Positions 7,770-15,874 of a stretch of DNA of 64,000 nucleotides are shown in pieces; positions within the stretch are counted from its first letter, which is position 1, and every line of letters begins with the position of its first letter. This stretch comes from JAIRTY01 sp050257395 (GTDB lineage Bacteria > Actinomycetota > Actinomycetes > Streptosporangiales > Streptosporangiaceae), in the NCBI GenBank assembly GCA_050257395.1, contig JBLMWU010000214.1, positions 1-64,000 of the forward strand, written 5' to 3'. The position numbers were made by a program, and so were the translations under genes. The notes beneath the pieces were generated by a model. The model did no database searches, had not been told where the DNA came from, and saw nothing but the letters and a program-made list of their open reading frames with translations.

Positions 7770-8384
7770 ATGCCCAGGCAGCGTGACCAGGCTGCTCGCC
7801 GCAAGCACCTGCTGGAAGCCGCCGTGCAGGTCATCAACGACCGCGGCCCGTCCCGGATGCAGATGAAGGACGTCGCGGACGTGGCCGGGATGGCGACCGG
7901 GTCGGTGTACTACTACTACGACAACATCGACGAGATCCTGCGGCACGTGCACGCCATGGCGTTCGACCGCTACTACACCGCCCGGGTGGAGGCGGTCGCC
8001 GGTCTCACCGATCCGCGCGACAAGATCCGCACCATGGTGGACATGGGCCTGCCCCGGCCCGAGGACCGGGCCCTGTCCCTGGCCCTCTACCAGGTCATGG
8101 TGGCCAAGGCCCGCGACCCCCAGCACGCCGAGATCATCACCGGCCTGTGCGGCGAGCAGCGGCGCCTCTACCAGGACCTGCTGGACGAGGGCACCGCGGC
8201 CGGCCACTTCCGGCCCATCATCTCCACCAGGAGCATCGCGGAGAACCTGATCTCCCTGGAGGACGGCTACGGCCTGGGCCTCGCCACCGGCAACCACGAC
8301 TATGACTACAGCCAGGCGCGGCACCTGGTCCTGGAGGCCGCAGCGCAGTGGACGCGGTGCCCGGAACTGCTGGCTGAACGCTGA
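7770..8384 (+). CDS. TetR family transcriptional regulator
   Basis: 204-residue regulator. The N-terminal helix-turn-helix is clear (about residues 10-55; ARRKHLLEAAVQVIND, then MKDVADVAGMATGSVYYYYDN), followed by an all-helical ligand domain. The ATG at 7770 is preceded by GGAGG 9 bases upstream. It is divergently transcribed from the APC permease/P1 peptidase operon and very likely controls it through the palindrome between them. The natural ligand is probably the transported amine or peptide product, which is inference. Confidence 0.9.
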   Translation: MPRQRDQAARRKHLLEAAVQVINDRGPSRMQMKDVADVAGMATGSVYYYYDNIDEILRHVHAMAFDRYYTARVEAVAGLTDPRDKIRTMVDMGLPRPEDRALSLALYQVMVAKARDPQHAEIITGLCGEQRRLYQDLLDEGTAAGHFRPIISTRSIAENLISLEDGYGLGLATGNHDYDYSQARHLVLEAAAQWTRCPELLAER

Positions 8385-8436
8385 CCGGTAATCCGGGCGC
8401 AGGACCTGTCCTTTAGGGCGGGGGCAGCCCCGACGG

Positions 8437-8888
8437 TCAGGCCGGATGCTGCTGCTGCTCGATGTACTGGCGGATGATGCTCAGCGGGGTACCGGTGCAT
8501 GAGGCGGCGAAGTAGGACGTGGACCAGAAGTGCCCGTGCATGCTTGCGCGGTTCACCTGGCTGGTGAATTCAGTTCGCAGCTTGCGGGCCGACGCGCCCT
8601 TGAGGGAGTTCATCAGCGCGGACACGGCGAACTTCGGCGGGTACTCGGTCAGGCGCATGTGGGCTCCCCGTTGACCTCCTGCAGTTCCCGCGCCGGAGTC
8701 TGCGCAGGCCTTCCGCATCGCGGCCTCGCAGCAGGAAGCATGGCGTCATCAAGTACGCCGCGCCGGTATTTCGTCACGATGACCAAGTGAACATCCAAGG
8801 CAGGAAACACGTGTCTGCCATGCGTGCAGTAACCGCCGGATGTCGTAGGCCAATGACATGCTGGCTTGGTGCGGCAGGTGAGGTACAC
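8437..8888 (-). pseudogene. tnpA: IS200-type Y1 transposase TnpA, frameshifted
   Basis: Remnant of a Y1 HUH transposase split over two frames. One frame carries the N-terminal signature HLVIVTKYRRGVL and EVNGE; another carries the C-terminal part with EYPPKFAVSALMNSLKG, GHFWSTSYFA and the tyrosine-helix region PLSIIRQYIEQQQ. At the junction the normal DHVHLL-type HUH motif is shortened to something like HMRL, so the second catalytic His is lost. Both the frameshift and the motif loss argue for an inactive enzyme. It is divergent from tnpB. Confidence 0.8.
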
Positions 8889-10026
8889 CTACAGGCTCCG
8901 CGTGTCGGCCACCGCCGAACGCGCACTGCGTGCCGAGTGGGATAGGTGCCGGTGGGTGTGGAACCAGTGTGTTGCCGAGTCACGCCAGGCATGGAGGGAA
9001 CAGCGCGCGTGCGGCCCGGCTGGCCTGGACAAGATGCTCACGGGCTGGCGCGCGGAGCACGGCTGGCTGCGCGAGGGGTCGTCTGTCGCGCAGAAGCAGG
9101 CGATCCGCGACTTCGGCAAGAGCCGGGCAAAGGCGCTCAAGGACCGCAAGAACAAGATCCCGGTACCCCAGCGCGCGGGTCTGCCGCAGTTCCGCAAGCG
9201 CGACCGGTCCGCGCCGACGATGAACTACACGAAGCAGGGGTTCTCGCTCCGCCACGGCCGCCTGATTGTCGCTGGCGGGATCTCGCTGCGCGTCGTCTGG
9301 TCCCGCGCGCTGCCGTCGGTGCCGAGTTCGGTTCGCGTCTGCCAGGACTCGCTAGGGCACTGGTATGCATCGTTCGTCGTCCAGGCCGGGCCCGAGCCCC
9401 TGCCGGAAACCGGCAAGGCGATCGGCATCGACTGGGGCGTGACGGACATCGCGATCACCACCAGCGGCGAGCACGACCTCCCGCACCCTGAGTTCGCGAA
9501 AAAGTCCGCCGCGAAGCTGGCGAAATACCAGCGTCAGATGGCCCGCCGCAAGCCGCACAAAGGCAAGCCCGCGTCGGCTGGATACAAGCGCGCCAGGCGT
9601 CAGGCTGCGAAGGTGCACGCCAAGGCCGCCGCCCAGCGGCAGGACACCTCTCGCAAGTGGGCGAAGAAGGTCGTCCGGGACTTCGATCAGGTCGCCGCCG
9701 AGGACTTCCGCCCGAAGTTCCTGGCGAAGTCCGCGATGGCCCGCAAGGCAGCCGACGCGGCCATCGGGTCGGCCAAGTCAGGCCTGCTGGAGATGGCAGC
9801 CAAACACGGCCGGATCGTCCATCTCGTGCACCCAGCCCACACAACCACCGATTGCAGCGCCTGCGGCGCGAGAGCCAAGCAACGCCTGCCGCTGTCGCAG
9901 AGAACATACACATGCAGCTCATGCGGCACCGTCCTGCCCAGGGACAAGAACAGCGCCGCCGTGATGCTCACCAGGGCTGGTCTCACCCCTGCTGGTGCTG
10001 ATCGGATAAGACCCCATGCGGCGTAG
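8866..10026 (+). CDS. tnpB: TnpB RNA-guided nuclease
   Basis: 386-residue TnpB with the split RuvC nuclease intact: Asp189 in GIDWG, Glu279 in VAAEDF, and Asp360 in PRDKNSA. The zinc finger CSAC...CSSC (two CxxC pairs) lies between the last two. The N-terminal helix-turn-helix/OB region is present (YTYRLRVSATAERALRAEW). TnpB proteins cut DNA guided by an RNA made from the element's right end and help retain the element at its site. The start may be TTG 8866 or GTG 8869/8878. Unlike tnpA it shows no damage. Confidence 0.9.
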   Translation: MVRQVRYTYRLRVSATAERALRAEWDRCRWVWNQCVAESRQAWREQRACGPAGLDKMLTGWRAEHGWLREGSSVAQKQAIRDFGKSRAKALKDRKNKIPVPQRAGLPQFRKRDRSAPTMNYTKQGFSLRHGRLIVAGGISLRVVWSRALPSVPSSVRVCQDSLGHWYASFVVQAGPEPLPETGKAIGIDWGVTDIAITTSGEHDLPHPEFAKKSAAKLAKYQRQMARRKPHKGKPASAGYKRARRQAAKVHAKAAAQRQDTSRKWAKKVVRDFDQVAAEDFRPKFLAKSAMARKAADAAIGSAKSGLLEMAAKHGRIVHLVHPAHTTTDCSACGARAKQRLPLSQRTYTCSSCGTVLPRDKNSAAVMLTRAGLTPAGADRIRPHAA

Positions 10027-10084
10027 CCGCAAGGGGCGCCGTGAGCCAGAAATCCCCGTCATTCACCGCGGGGAGGACGTCAAA
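10012..10084 (+). ncRNA. putative omega RNA 3' scaffold (IS605 right end)
   Basis: Two stable hairpins sit at and after the tnpB stop. The first is CCCC-at-GCGGC-gta-GCCGC-aa-GGGG at 10012-10036; the second is CCCCG/CGGGG at 10054-10073. By analogy with known TnpB systems, the guide RNA is transcribed through the tnpB 3' end to the element boundary, and the bases just beyond about 10084 would form the guide. The true 5' end lies further inside tnpB and cannot be placed from sequence. Confidence 0.5.
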
Positions 10085-10131
10085 GCGAACCCGGTTACCA
10101 CCGGCGCGGGCTGATCGGGCAGGCTGGGGGC

Positions 10132-10962
10132 ATGCCAGAGCCCCTGACCCTGATGGCCGTGCACGCGCACCCCGACGACGAATCCTCCAGCACCGGCGGG
10201 GTGCTGGCCACCTACGCCGCCCAGGGCATCCGCACCGTGGTCGTGACCTGCACCAACGGTGAGTTCGGGGACGCGCCGGGCGGCGTCAAGCCGGGCCAGG
10301 ACGGCCACGAGGCCGAGGCGGTGGCGCAGCTGCGGCTGGCCGAGCTGCGCACCGCCACCGGCATCCTCGGCGTCACCGACGTGGAGGTGCTGGGATACCA
10401 CGACTCCGGGATGCCCGACTGGGACTACAAGGACCGGCCCGAGGCGTTCTGCAACATCCCGATGACCGAGGTGACCGGCCGGATCAGCGCACTGATGGAG
10501 AAGTACCGGCCGCAGGTCGTGGTCAGCTACGACACCAAGGGCCCATACCAGCACCCCGACCACGTGCGGGCAGGCGAGGCCGCCGCGATCGCGGCGGCCG
10601 ATTCCGGCATCCCGGCCAAGTTCTACCTGACCGCCATGCGCGGCAGCGACTGGCAGAAGGTCTGGGAGGCGCTGCGGGAGCTCGGCGCGGACGTACCGGG
10701 CCCGCGGGACATCACGGACGAGATGCGCCAGCAGATGGCCGAGCTGGAGGCCCGGATCACCACCACCGTGGACATCCGGCCGGTGCTGGCCCGCAAGCGC
10801 GAGGCCCTGCTGGCGCATGCCAGCCAGATCGCCGAGTCCTGGTTCACCAAGATCCCGCCGGAGATCGCCGAGTCCGCGTTCGGCCGGGAGAGCTTCATCC
10901 GGGCCAGCGACAGCACCGGCGCCCCGGTGCCCGAGGATGACCTGTTCGCTGGCCTGCGCTGA
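10132..10962 (+). CDS. mca: mycothiol S-conjugate amidase (PIG-L/LmbE family)
   Basis: 276-residue PIG-L family zinc amidase. The metal motif AHPDDE (about residues 12-17) and the later HPDH (about 143-146) are present, and the length fits Mca, which cleaves mycothiol conjugates to release mercapturic acids during detoxification. The related deacetylase MshB shares these motifs; the C-terminal WFTKIPPEI and ESFIRA segments favour Mca. ATG start. A small membrane protein follows closely. Its presence marks a mycothiol-using actinobacterium. Confidence 0.85.
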   Translation: MPEPLTLMAVHAHPDDESSSTGGVLATYAAQGIRTVVVTCTNGEFGDAPGGVKPGQDGHEAEAVAQLRLAELRTATGILGVTDVEVLGYHDSGMPDWDYKDRPEAFCNIPMTEVTGRISALMEKYRPQVVVSYDTKGPYQHPDHVRAGEAAAIAAADSGIPAKFYLTAMRGSDWQKVWEALRELGADVPGPRDITDEMRQQMAELEARITTTVDIRPVLARKREALLAHASQIAESWFTKIPPEIAESAFGRESFIRASDSTGAPVPEDDLFAGLR

Positions 10963-10983
10963 GCAGCGGCGCGGGCACAGCCC

Positions 10984-11256
10984 GTGGCGTGGCATGGTGG
11001 AGAGGTGAAGTTCTACGCCCTCGGCGGCGGGTTCGTGGGCTTGCTCGTCCATCTGTTCATCTGGCGGATGATCTGGCGGCTGGCCCTGACGCTGTGGCGC
11101 ATCCCCACCTTCGGCCCGATCATAGTCGGCCTCATCGGGGTCAGCGTGGTCACGCTGCTGGTCCTGCGGGCCGCCGGGGCCGGGCCCTGGCGCAACCGGC
11201 GCCGCCGGGGCGGCCTGTTCCGCTACGGCAGCGGGAACGGCCCGCGCGACTGGTGA
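10984..11256 (+). CDS. small two-helix membrane protein
   Basis: 90-residue protein with two hydrophobic helices (about residues 12-35 and 43-62) and a basic, Arg/Gly-rich tail. It begins 21 bases after mca on the same strand, so the two are likely co-transcribed. The start is uncertain: GTG 10984 or GTG 11005, neither with a strong ribosome site. The function is unknown. Confidence 0.6.
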   Translation: MAWHGGEVKFYALGGGFVGLLVHLFIWRMIWRLALTLWRIPTFGPIIVGLIGVSVVTLLVLRAAGAGPWRNRRRRGGLFRYGSGNGPRDW

Positions 11257-11268
11257 CCCGGGCGCCGG

Positions 11269-11562
11269 TCAGGCCCGCGGCCGCCGGCGGGGCGGCGCGG
11301 GCGGCACCGGCTTGCCGGCCAGCGCGCGGTCCCGCGGGATGGTCACCAGCTCGCCGGAGGCGCGGCGGACGCTGAACGAACCCTCGTCAGCGGCCTCCAG
11401 CATCCCCAGCACGTCGGCGACCTCGTCGCCGCCGTCCCGGCCCGGGCGGCGCCAGCGGATCACCACCCGGCTGCCCACGTCCGCGGCGGTCAGCCGCACC
11501 TCCATCCGGTACCGCAGCGCGCCCGGCCTGCCCGGCTGCGGAACCCGGGCGGAGTCGTTCAC
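11269..11562 (-). CDS. stand-alone SH3-like domain protein (Rv0428c N-domain type)
   Basis: 97-residue protein matching, by pattern, the small beta-barrel at the N-terminus of actinobacterial GNAT proteins such as Rv0428c: GSRVVIRWRRP, DVLGMLE, VRRASGELVTIPRDRALAGK. No acetyltransferase domain follows, so here the domain stands alone. It converges on the small membrane protein gene. Its function is unknown. Recognition is by memory of the family, with moderate confidence. Confidence 0.6.
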   Translation of the reverse strand: MNDSARVPQPGRPGALRYRMEVRLTAADVGSRVVIRWRRPGRDGGDEVADVLGMLEAADEGSFSVRRASGELVTIPRDRALAGKPVPPAPPRRRPRA

Positions 11563-11609
11563 AGCTCACCATCCTCGCATGGCAGTCGGCGACTGTTTAC
11601 ACTAACCTT

Positions 11610-11762
11610 GTAGTACAAATCTGCGCACACCTGGGCGTCCCATGCGGGATCTGCCCGACGGCTGGCATGCCTGAAGGCCCTTGACTTGAGCGGCCCACCG
11701 CGCATTGACAGTCGCCCCGCTATTTATTACAAATAAAGTAGTGCAAATATGACGCAAGGAGG
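11610..11762 (+). promoter_or_regulatory. AT-rich promoter region with direct repeats
   Basis: Repeats GTAGTACAAAT (11610-11620) and GTAGTGCAAAT (11738-11748) flank the region. TTGACA at 11705-11710 is followed after 17 bases by TACAAA as a possible -10, and a strong AAGGAGG ribosome site lies at 11756-11762. The repeated motif may bind a regulator of the hemerythrin gene. The low GC compared with surroundings supports a regulatory role. Confidence 0.5.
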
Positions 11763-11767
11763 CCGTG

Positions 11768-12295
11768 ATGACCGTGCTGAGCCAGGCACCCGGGCACGGG
11801 GAACCAGCCCGGCTGACCGGCCTGCCCGAAGGGCCACCGTGGACGCTTGCCGATGAGCACGTGCTCCTGCTGCGGCAGATCACCTCGCGGGCACGGGACG
11901 TGCTGGCCGCGGCCACGGACGGCCAGTGGCCAGCCGCCGAGCTGGCGTCGCTGGCCGGCTATGCCCGGGCGGAGCTGCTGCGGCAGGCCGCTGAGGAAGA
12001 GGCACTGCTGTTCCCGGCCAGCCCGCCGCCCATCACCGCCCGGCTCGCCCGGGACCACGTACGGCTGCGGGCTGTCACTGATCTGCTGACCCGGGCGGCT
12101 GCCGGGGAGCAGAGCCTGTCCCCCGGCCAGCTCGCGGTGGCCACCAGGGATTTCGTGGACCAGCTCGAATATCACCTGAGTGCCGAGGAGAAGCTGCTCG
12201 CAGCGGGTCAGGCTCCGCGCAGCGTGCCAGCCATCGCCTCGCTCGCAGCCGGGCAGCTGGCCACGTCAGGACCATCGGCCCGTGCCGGAGCATGA
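11768..12295 (+). CDS. hemerythrin/HHE domain protein
   Basis: 175-residue helical-bundle protein with the spaced metal ligands of the HHE family: DEH near residue 27, EEE-ALLF near 75, RDH near 95 and EYH-SAEE near 133. Such proteins hold a di-iron site and sense or bind O2, NO or peroxide, or serve iron/redox homeostasis. The ATG at 11768 is placed 5 bases after AAGGAGG; a GTG 3 bases earlier is possible. A DUF6448 gene follows 51 bases downstream in the same direction. Confidence 0.75.
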   Translation: MTVLSQAPGHGEPARLTGLPEGPPWTLADEHVLLLRQITSRARDVLAAATDGQWPAAELASLAGYARAELLRQAAEEEALLFPASPPPITARLARDHVRLRAVTDLLTRAAAGEQSLSPGQLAVATRDFVDQLEYHLSAEEKLLAAGQAPRSVPAIASLAAGQLATSGPSARAGA

Positions 12296-12346
12296 GTTTC
12301 CGGGGCAGCCTGGCATCGTCAGTGGTGCGCAGCGGGAGGGGTAATC

Positions 12347-12883
12347 ATGGCACCGCACTGCGATTCGATGGACGGCCCGGTCGTCACAGCTGCCCGGCAA
12401 GCCCTGGAGCGCCAGGACGTCAGCATCGTGCTCCCGTTCGTCAGGAAGGACGGCGAGGAGGAGGTAACCCGCGCGTTCGAGGCCGCCGGGAAGGCCCGCC
12501 GGCAGGGGGCTGACGCCCGGGAAGTCGCTGACCTCTACTTCTTCGAGACCGTGGTCCGCGTCCACCGGGCCGGGGAGGGCGCGCCCTATACCGGGCTGAA
12601 ACCAGCCGGGCTGGCAGAAGGGCCCGTCATCCCGGCTGCCGAGCTGGGCATCGAGAGCGGCAGCCCGGACCAGCTCAAGGACCTGCTCGCCCGGCATGTC
12701 CGGGACGAGATTCAGCGCCGGTTCGATCACGTGATGGCGCTGAAACCCGCGGCGGGCCAGGACGTGGAGCACGCACGCGAGTACGTCGAAGCCATGCTCG
12801 GGCTGGAGGTCTGGGCCAGCAGCCTCTATCAGGCGGTCCTGGCGCCCGCGCATGCAGGCCACGGCGGGCACCAGCACAGCTGA
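12347..12883 (+). CDS. DUF6448 family protein with His-rich tail
   Basis: 178-residue protein recognisable as DUF6448 by its start (PHCDSMDGPVV), the FFETVVRVHRAGEGAPYTGLK core and HAREYVEAMLGLEVW near the end. The family has no known function; conserved Cys/His/Glu residues suggest metal binding. This copy ends in HAGHGGHQHS, a histidine-rich tail. It has a GGAGGGG ribosome site and probably shares a transcript with the upstream hemerythrin gene, which would fit a metal or redox role. Confidence 0.72.
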   Translation: MAPHCDSMDGPVVTAARQALERQDVSIVLPFVRKDGEEEVTRAFEAAGKARRQGADAREVADLYFFETVVRVHRAGEGAPYTGLKPAGLAEGPVIPAAELGIESGSPDQLKDLLARHVRDEIQRRFDHVMALKPAAGQDVEHAREYVEAMLGLEVWASSLYQAVLAPAHAGHGGHQHS

Positions 12884-12929
12884 CTGCCCTTCCGCGCGTG
12901 GCTGGCGGCACGGCGCGGCGGCGGATTCC

Positions 12930-13742
12930 CTACGAGTCCCAGCGGCCGGCCAATTCGGCGGTGAGGGCGGGCCAGACCACCGGGTCGTGGCCTGGCACCA
13001 GCCGGTAGCCGCCGGCTGCGGCGAGCTGCTTGAGCTTGCGGATCTGCGCCACGCTCACCTCCGGCGGGGCATCGACCCGGCCGCCGACCGCCACCTCGCG
13101 CTCGATGTTCTCGGTGAGGTCGGCGGCGTCGAAGGCGAACACGAAGCCGCCGCCGCCCACCGACTCGTCCAGCGACACCACGAAGCTCTGATGCCCGGGC
13201 GTGTGGCCGGCGGTGAGCACGGCGGTCACCCCTGGCGCGATCCCGGTGTCCCCGTCCGCGATGCGCCAGTCGATCCGGGGGTCGTCGAAGTCGACCCGGA
13301 AGATCCCGTCGCGCTCCGGCGCGGGCGGGGCGGACATGCCGAAGTCCAGCTCGGCCCGCTGGATGTGCACCGGCACCCGGCCGGCGAAATGCTTGAGCCC
13401 GCCCGCGTGGTCGTTGTGCAGGTGGCTGACGGCGACCGCGCGGACGTCCGCCAGCGCGATCCCGGCCTCTGCCAGCGCCTCCTCCAGCGGCTCCCCCGGG
13501 CCGGGCAGCACCGGCTGGATCAGCGGGTCGCCGTGGAAACGCGCCCGCAGCGCGGGGTCGCGGATGAGCGCGGTGTTGAACCCGGTGTCCAGCAGCACCC
13601 AGCCGCCGTCGCACTGCAGCAGCACCCCGGGCACCGGCTCGCGCAGCATCTCGGTGCCGGACGCGCCCTCTACCGACACGGACTTCGGGAGGTCCTCCCA
13701 GCCCAGCGTGAGCAGCACGATCCGGCGCACCCCGGTTCCCAT
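12930..13742 (-). CDS. metallo-beta-lactamase fold hydrolase, lactonase-like
   Basis: 270-residue MBL-fold enzyme with the zinc motif SHLHNDHAGG (HxHxDH, about residues 104-112), a second ligand region TAGHTPGHQSF and a late Asp in AFDAADL. This arrangement resembles N-acyl-homoserine lactonases and related cytoplasmic hydrolases. No signal peptide is seen. Substrate assignment as a quorum-signal lactone is possible but unproven. ATG start at 13742. Confidence 0.8.
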   Translation of the reverse strand: MGTGVRRIVLLTLGWEDLPKSVSVEGASGTEMLREPVPGVLLQCDGGWVLLDTGFNTALIRDPALRARFHGDPLIQPVLPGPGEPLEEALAEAGIALADVRAVAVSHLHNDHAGGLKHFAGRVPVHIQRAELDFGMSAPPAPERDGIFRVDFDDPRIDWRIADGDTGIAPGVTAVLTAGHTPGHQSFVVSLDESVGGGGFVFAFDAADLTENIEREVAVGGRVDAPPEVSVAQIRKLKQLAAAGGYRLVPGHDPVVWPALTAELAGRWDS

Positions 13743-13860
13743 GACCCGCCTCCTTCGCGGCCGGCCGCCCCGCCCGGTGCGGGACGGCCGGCGCTGCGCT
13801 CCGGTCTCCAGCGGACCTTAGCGCCTGCCGGAGGGCGCGCAGGGGCTGCGGGAGCCCGGG

Positions 13861-14688
13861 TCAGTTGCTGCTGAGCCAGGTGACGCTGAACTTCCCCCCG
13901 CCGCTCAGGCCGGACACGCTGTCCTTGGCCTGGCCGCTGCTGTTGGTCATGACAATCTTCGTCGGGTGGTAGTGACCGATGTAGTTGCCGTCCACCTTCG
14001 CACTGGTGAAGTGCACCGTCCCGAAGTCGGCCAGCGGGAGCACGCCCAGGGTCGAGGACGGCGCCTCGGCGATCACCTCGGCGGAGGCGTTGCTCGCCCC
14101 GGTCAGGGTGGCCTGGATCGCGTGCCGCCAGCCGCGGGTGGTGTCCGCCAGCACCAGCGTGTAGTGACCGCTGCCGTGGTAGGCGACCGACGCGCTGAAG
14201 TGGTCACCGGGGCGCACCTTGTTGCTGAAGTTCACCGGGTACGACGGGTACATCTCATACCAGGAGTAGTACTGGGCGCTGCCGCCGGAGCAGTCCACCT
14301 CGCTGCCGGTCTGCTCGACCGTGCTGCTGCCGTAGCCGTCCAGCCCCACCCAGAAACTGGAGTACTCGCTGCCGGTGCTGCCCGAGCACATGCCCTTCGG
14401 CTCCACCCAGTTCGCCGACACCTTGGTGTAGTGACCCCCGGACGCGGCGTACCCGGACCAGTTGGTGGAACTGACGGCGTGCGCGAGCGGCGCGAAGCCG
14501 CTGCTGCCCGGCCTGATCAGGTGGGCGACCGGCCGGATCAGCCGCAGCAGCCCCGGTTGCCCGGAATGCCGCGCGCCGGGCGCGTGCGCCGCGGCGGGCA
14601 CCGCGGCCGCACCCGCGGCGCCGGCGGTGGCGATTAAGCCGGTCAGCAGGCTCACACCAGCGAGGGATAGGCACCATCTGCGTAGCAT
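13861..14688 (-). CDS. G1 family glutamic endopeptidase (eqolisin), copy 1
   Basis: 275-residue secreted peptidase. A signal peptide (MLRRWCLSLAGVSLLTG...) and a short Ala/Arg-rich pro-region precede the eqolisin core: NWSGYAASG, WVEP, FWVGLDGYGSSTVEQTG, YYSWYEMYP and SAEVIAEAPSS. Gln126 in VEQTG and a Glu in SAEVIAEAP (Glu204 or 208) correspond to the Gln/Glu pair of fungal scytalidoglutamic peptidase. Family members act in acid. The ATG at 14688 was chosen because AGGAG lies 5 bases upstream; the in-frame ATG 12 bases earlier overlaps that site. First reported of three tandem copies. Confidence 0.87.
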   Translation of the reverse strand: MLRRWCLSLAGVSLLTGLIATAGAAGAAAVPAAAHAPGARHSGQPGLLRLIRPVAHLIRPGSSGFAPLAHAVSSTNWSGYAASGGHYTKVSANWVEPKGMCSGSTGSEYSSFWVGLDGYGSSTVEQTGSEVDCSGGSAQYYSWYEMYPSYPVNFSNKVRPGDHFSASVAYHGSGHYTLVLADTTRGWRHAIQATLTGASNASAEVIAEAPSSTLGVLPLADFGTVHFTSAKVDGNYIGHYHPTKIVMTNSSGQAKDSVSGLSGGGKFSVTWLSSN

Positions 14689-14873
14689 GCGGCTCCTCAT
14701 CGGGACGTGCTGATGACGGGCGACGCCGGCGGCGCCTCCCCCTTGCGCCGGGTGATACCTGCCGTCGTGCTGCTGCGTTAGGTCATCGCGGCAGCACGAT
14801 AGGTGATGACGATTATCGGGCATAGCCGGGCAGAGCCGTGGCAGATCTGAAAAGCCCGTCCCGGCCCGGCTCG

Positions 14874-15698
14874 TCAGGTACTGCGCAGCCAGGTGGCGCT
14901 GAAGTTCTGGCCGCCGCTCAGGGCCGACACGGTGTCCTTGGCCCGCCCGGCGCTGTCCACCATGGTGATCTCCGCCGGGCTGGCGTTGCCGATGGGCGAC
15001 CCGTTCACCGTGGCAGCGGAGAAGTTCACGGTGCCGAAGTCGGTCAGCGGCAGCACGCCCCCGGAGGAGGAGGGAGCTTCCGCGATCACCTCGGCCGAGG
15101 AGTTGGCGGCCCCGTGCAGGGTCGCGCTGACGATGTGGCTCCAGCCCTGGGTGGCGTCGGTCAGCGTCAGCGTGTAGCTGCCGCCGCCGTTGTAGGTGAC
15201 CGAGCCGGTGAAGTGGTCTCCCGGCCGCACCGGGTTGCTGAAGTTCACCGGGTAGGCCGGGTACATCTCATACCAGGAGTAGTACTGGGCCCTGCCACCG
15301 GAGCAGTCCACCTCGCTGCCGCTCTGCTCGACCGTGCTGCTGCTGTAGCCGTCCAGGCCGACCCAGAAGCTCGAATACTGGCTGCCGCTGGAGCAGGTGC
15401 CGGTGGGTTCCACCCAGCTGGCTGAGACCTTGGTGAACGTGCCGCCGGACGCCGCGTACCCGGACCAGTTCGTTGACGTGGCGTTCGTCAGCGGCCGGGC
15501 CGCGGCCGGCCGGGCGGCGCCCGGGGCGGCCGGCCCCACCTGCACGCCGGGGCGTATCAGCCGGGCGGCGGGCCGGACGAGGCCGGCCGTCCCTGGCCTG
15601 GCCGGCCGGGGCGCCGCCGCCGCGGCCGTGGCACAGGCCAGCGAGCTCGCGAGCAGGACAGCGCCGGTCCCCAGCTGAACGCACCTTCTCCATAACAT
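14874..15698 (-). CDS. G1 family glutamic endopeptidase (eqolisin), copy 2
   Basis: 274-residue paralogue of its neighbours. It has a signal peptide beginning MLWRRCVQLG, a Pro/Ala/Arg-rich pro-segment with repeated RLIRP-type motifs, then NWSGYAASGG, WVEP, FWVGLDGYSSSTVEQSG, YYSWYEMYP and SSAEVIAEAPSS. Both catalytic-residue positions (Gln in VEQSG, Glu in AEVIAE) are kept, so it should be active. The same start layout as copy 1 (GGGAG five bases before the second ATG) supports 15698 over 15710. About 185 bases of non-coding sequence separate it from copy 1. Confidence 0.87.
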   Translation of the reverse strand: MLWRRCVQLGTGAVLLASSLACATAAAAAPRPARPGTAGLVRPAARLIRPGVQVGPAAPGAARPAAARPLTNATSTNWSGYAASGGTFTKVSASWVEPTGTCSSGSQYSSFWVGLDGYSSSTVEQSGSEVDCSGGRAQYYSWYEMYPAYPVNFSNPVRPGDHFTGSVTYNGGGSYTLTLTDATQGWSHIVSATLHGAANSSAEVIAEAPSSSGGVLPLTDFGTVNFSAATVNGSPIGNASPAEITMVDSAGRAKDTVSALSGGQNFSATWLRST

Positions 15699-15874
15699 CC
15701 GGGCTCCCATGAGGATGGTCGGGGCGGCGCGGCGCTGCCGCCGCTATGGCCGCCATAAGCGAAGGGTCATCGAGACCGTACGATACGTAATATTAATTGC
15801 TAAACAATGAACTGGTAAAGCTCTGGTAGATCCCTTAGCTCGCGGCCGTCCCGGAGGGCACGGCAGGCGCCGGG

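Larger units (their letters stand above)
8400..10084. mobile_element. IS200/IS605-like element, transposase decayed
   Basis: Element with divergent tnpA (minus) and tnpB (plus), the IS605 arrangement. The right end has a subterminal hairpin, CCCCG at 10054-10058 pairing with CGGGG at 10069-10073, followed by GAGGACGTCAA as in many actinobacterial IS605 right ends. A related motif (CCTGTCCTTTAGGGCGGGG) lies at about 8405-8423 on the left. Exact boundaries are approximate because these elements lack terminal inverted repeats and target duplications. tnpA is broken, so the copy should move only if helped in trans. Confidence 0.72.

Noticed and set aside
8649..8888. Intact tnpA reading
   Set aside because: Signature parts lie in two different frames and the HUH motif is incomplete, so I call it a pseudogene.
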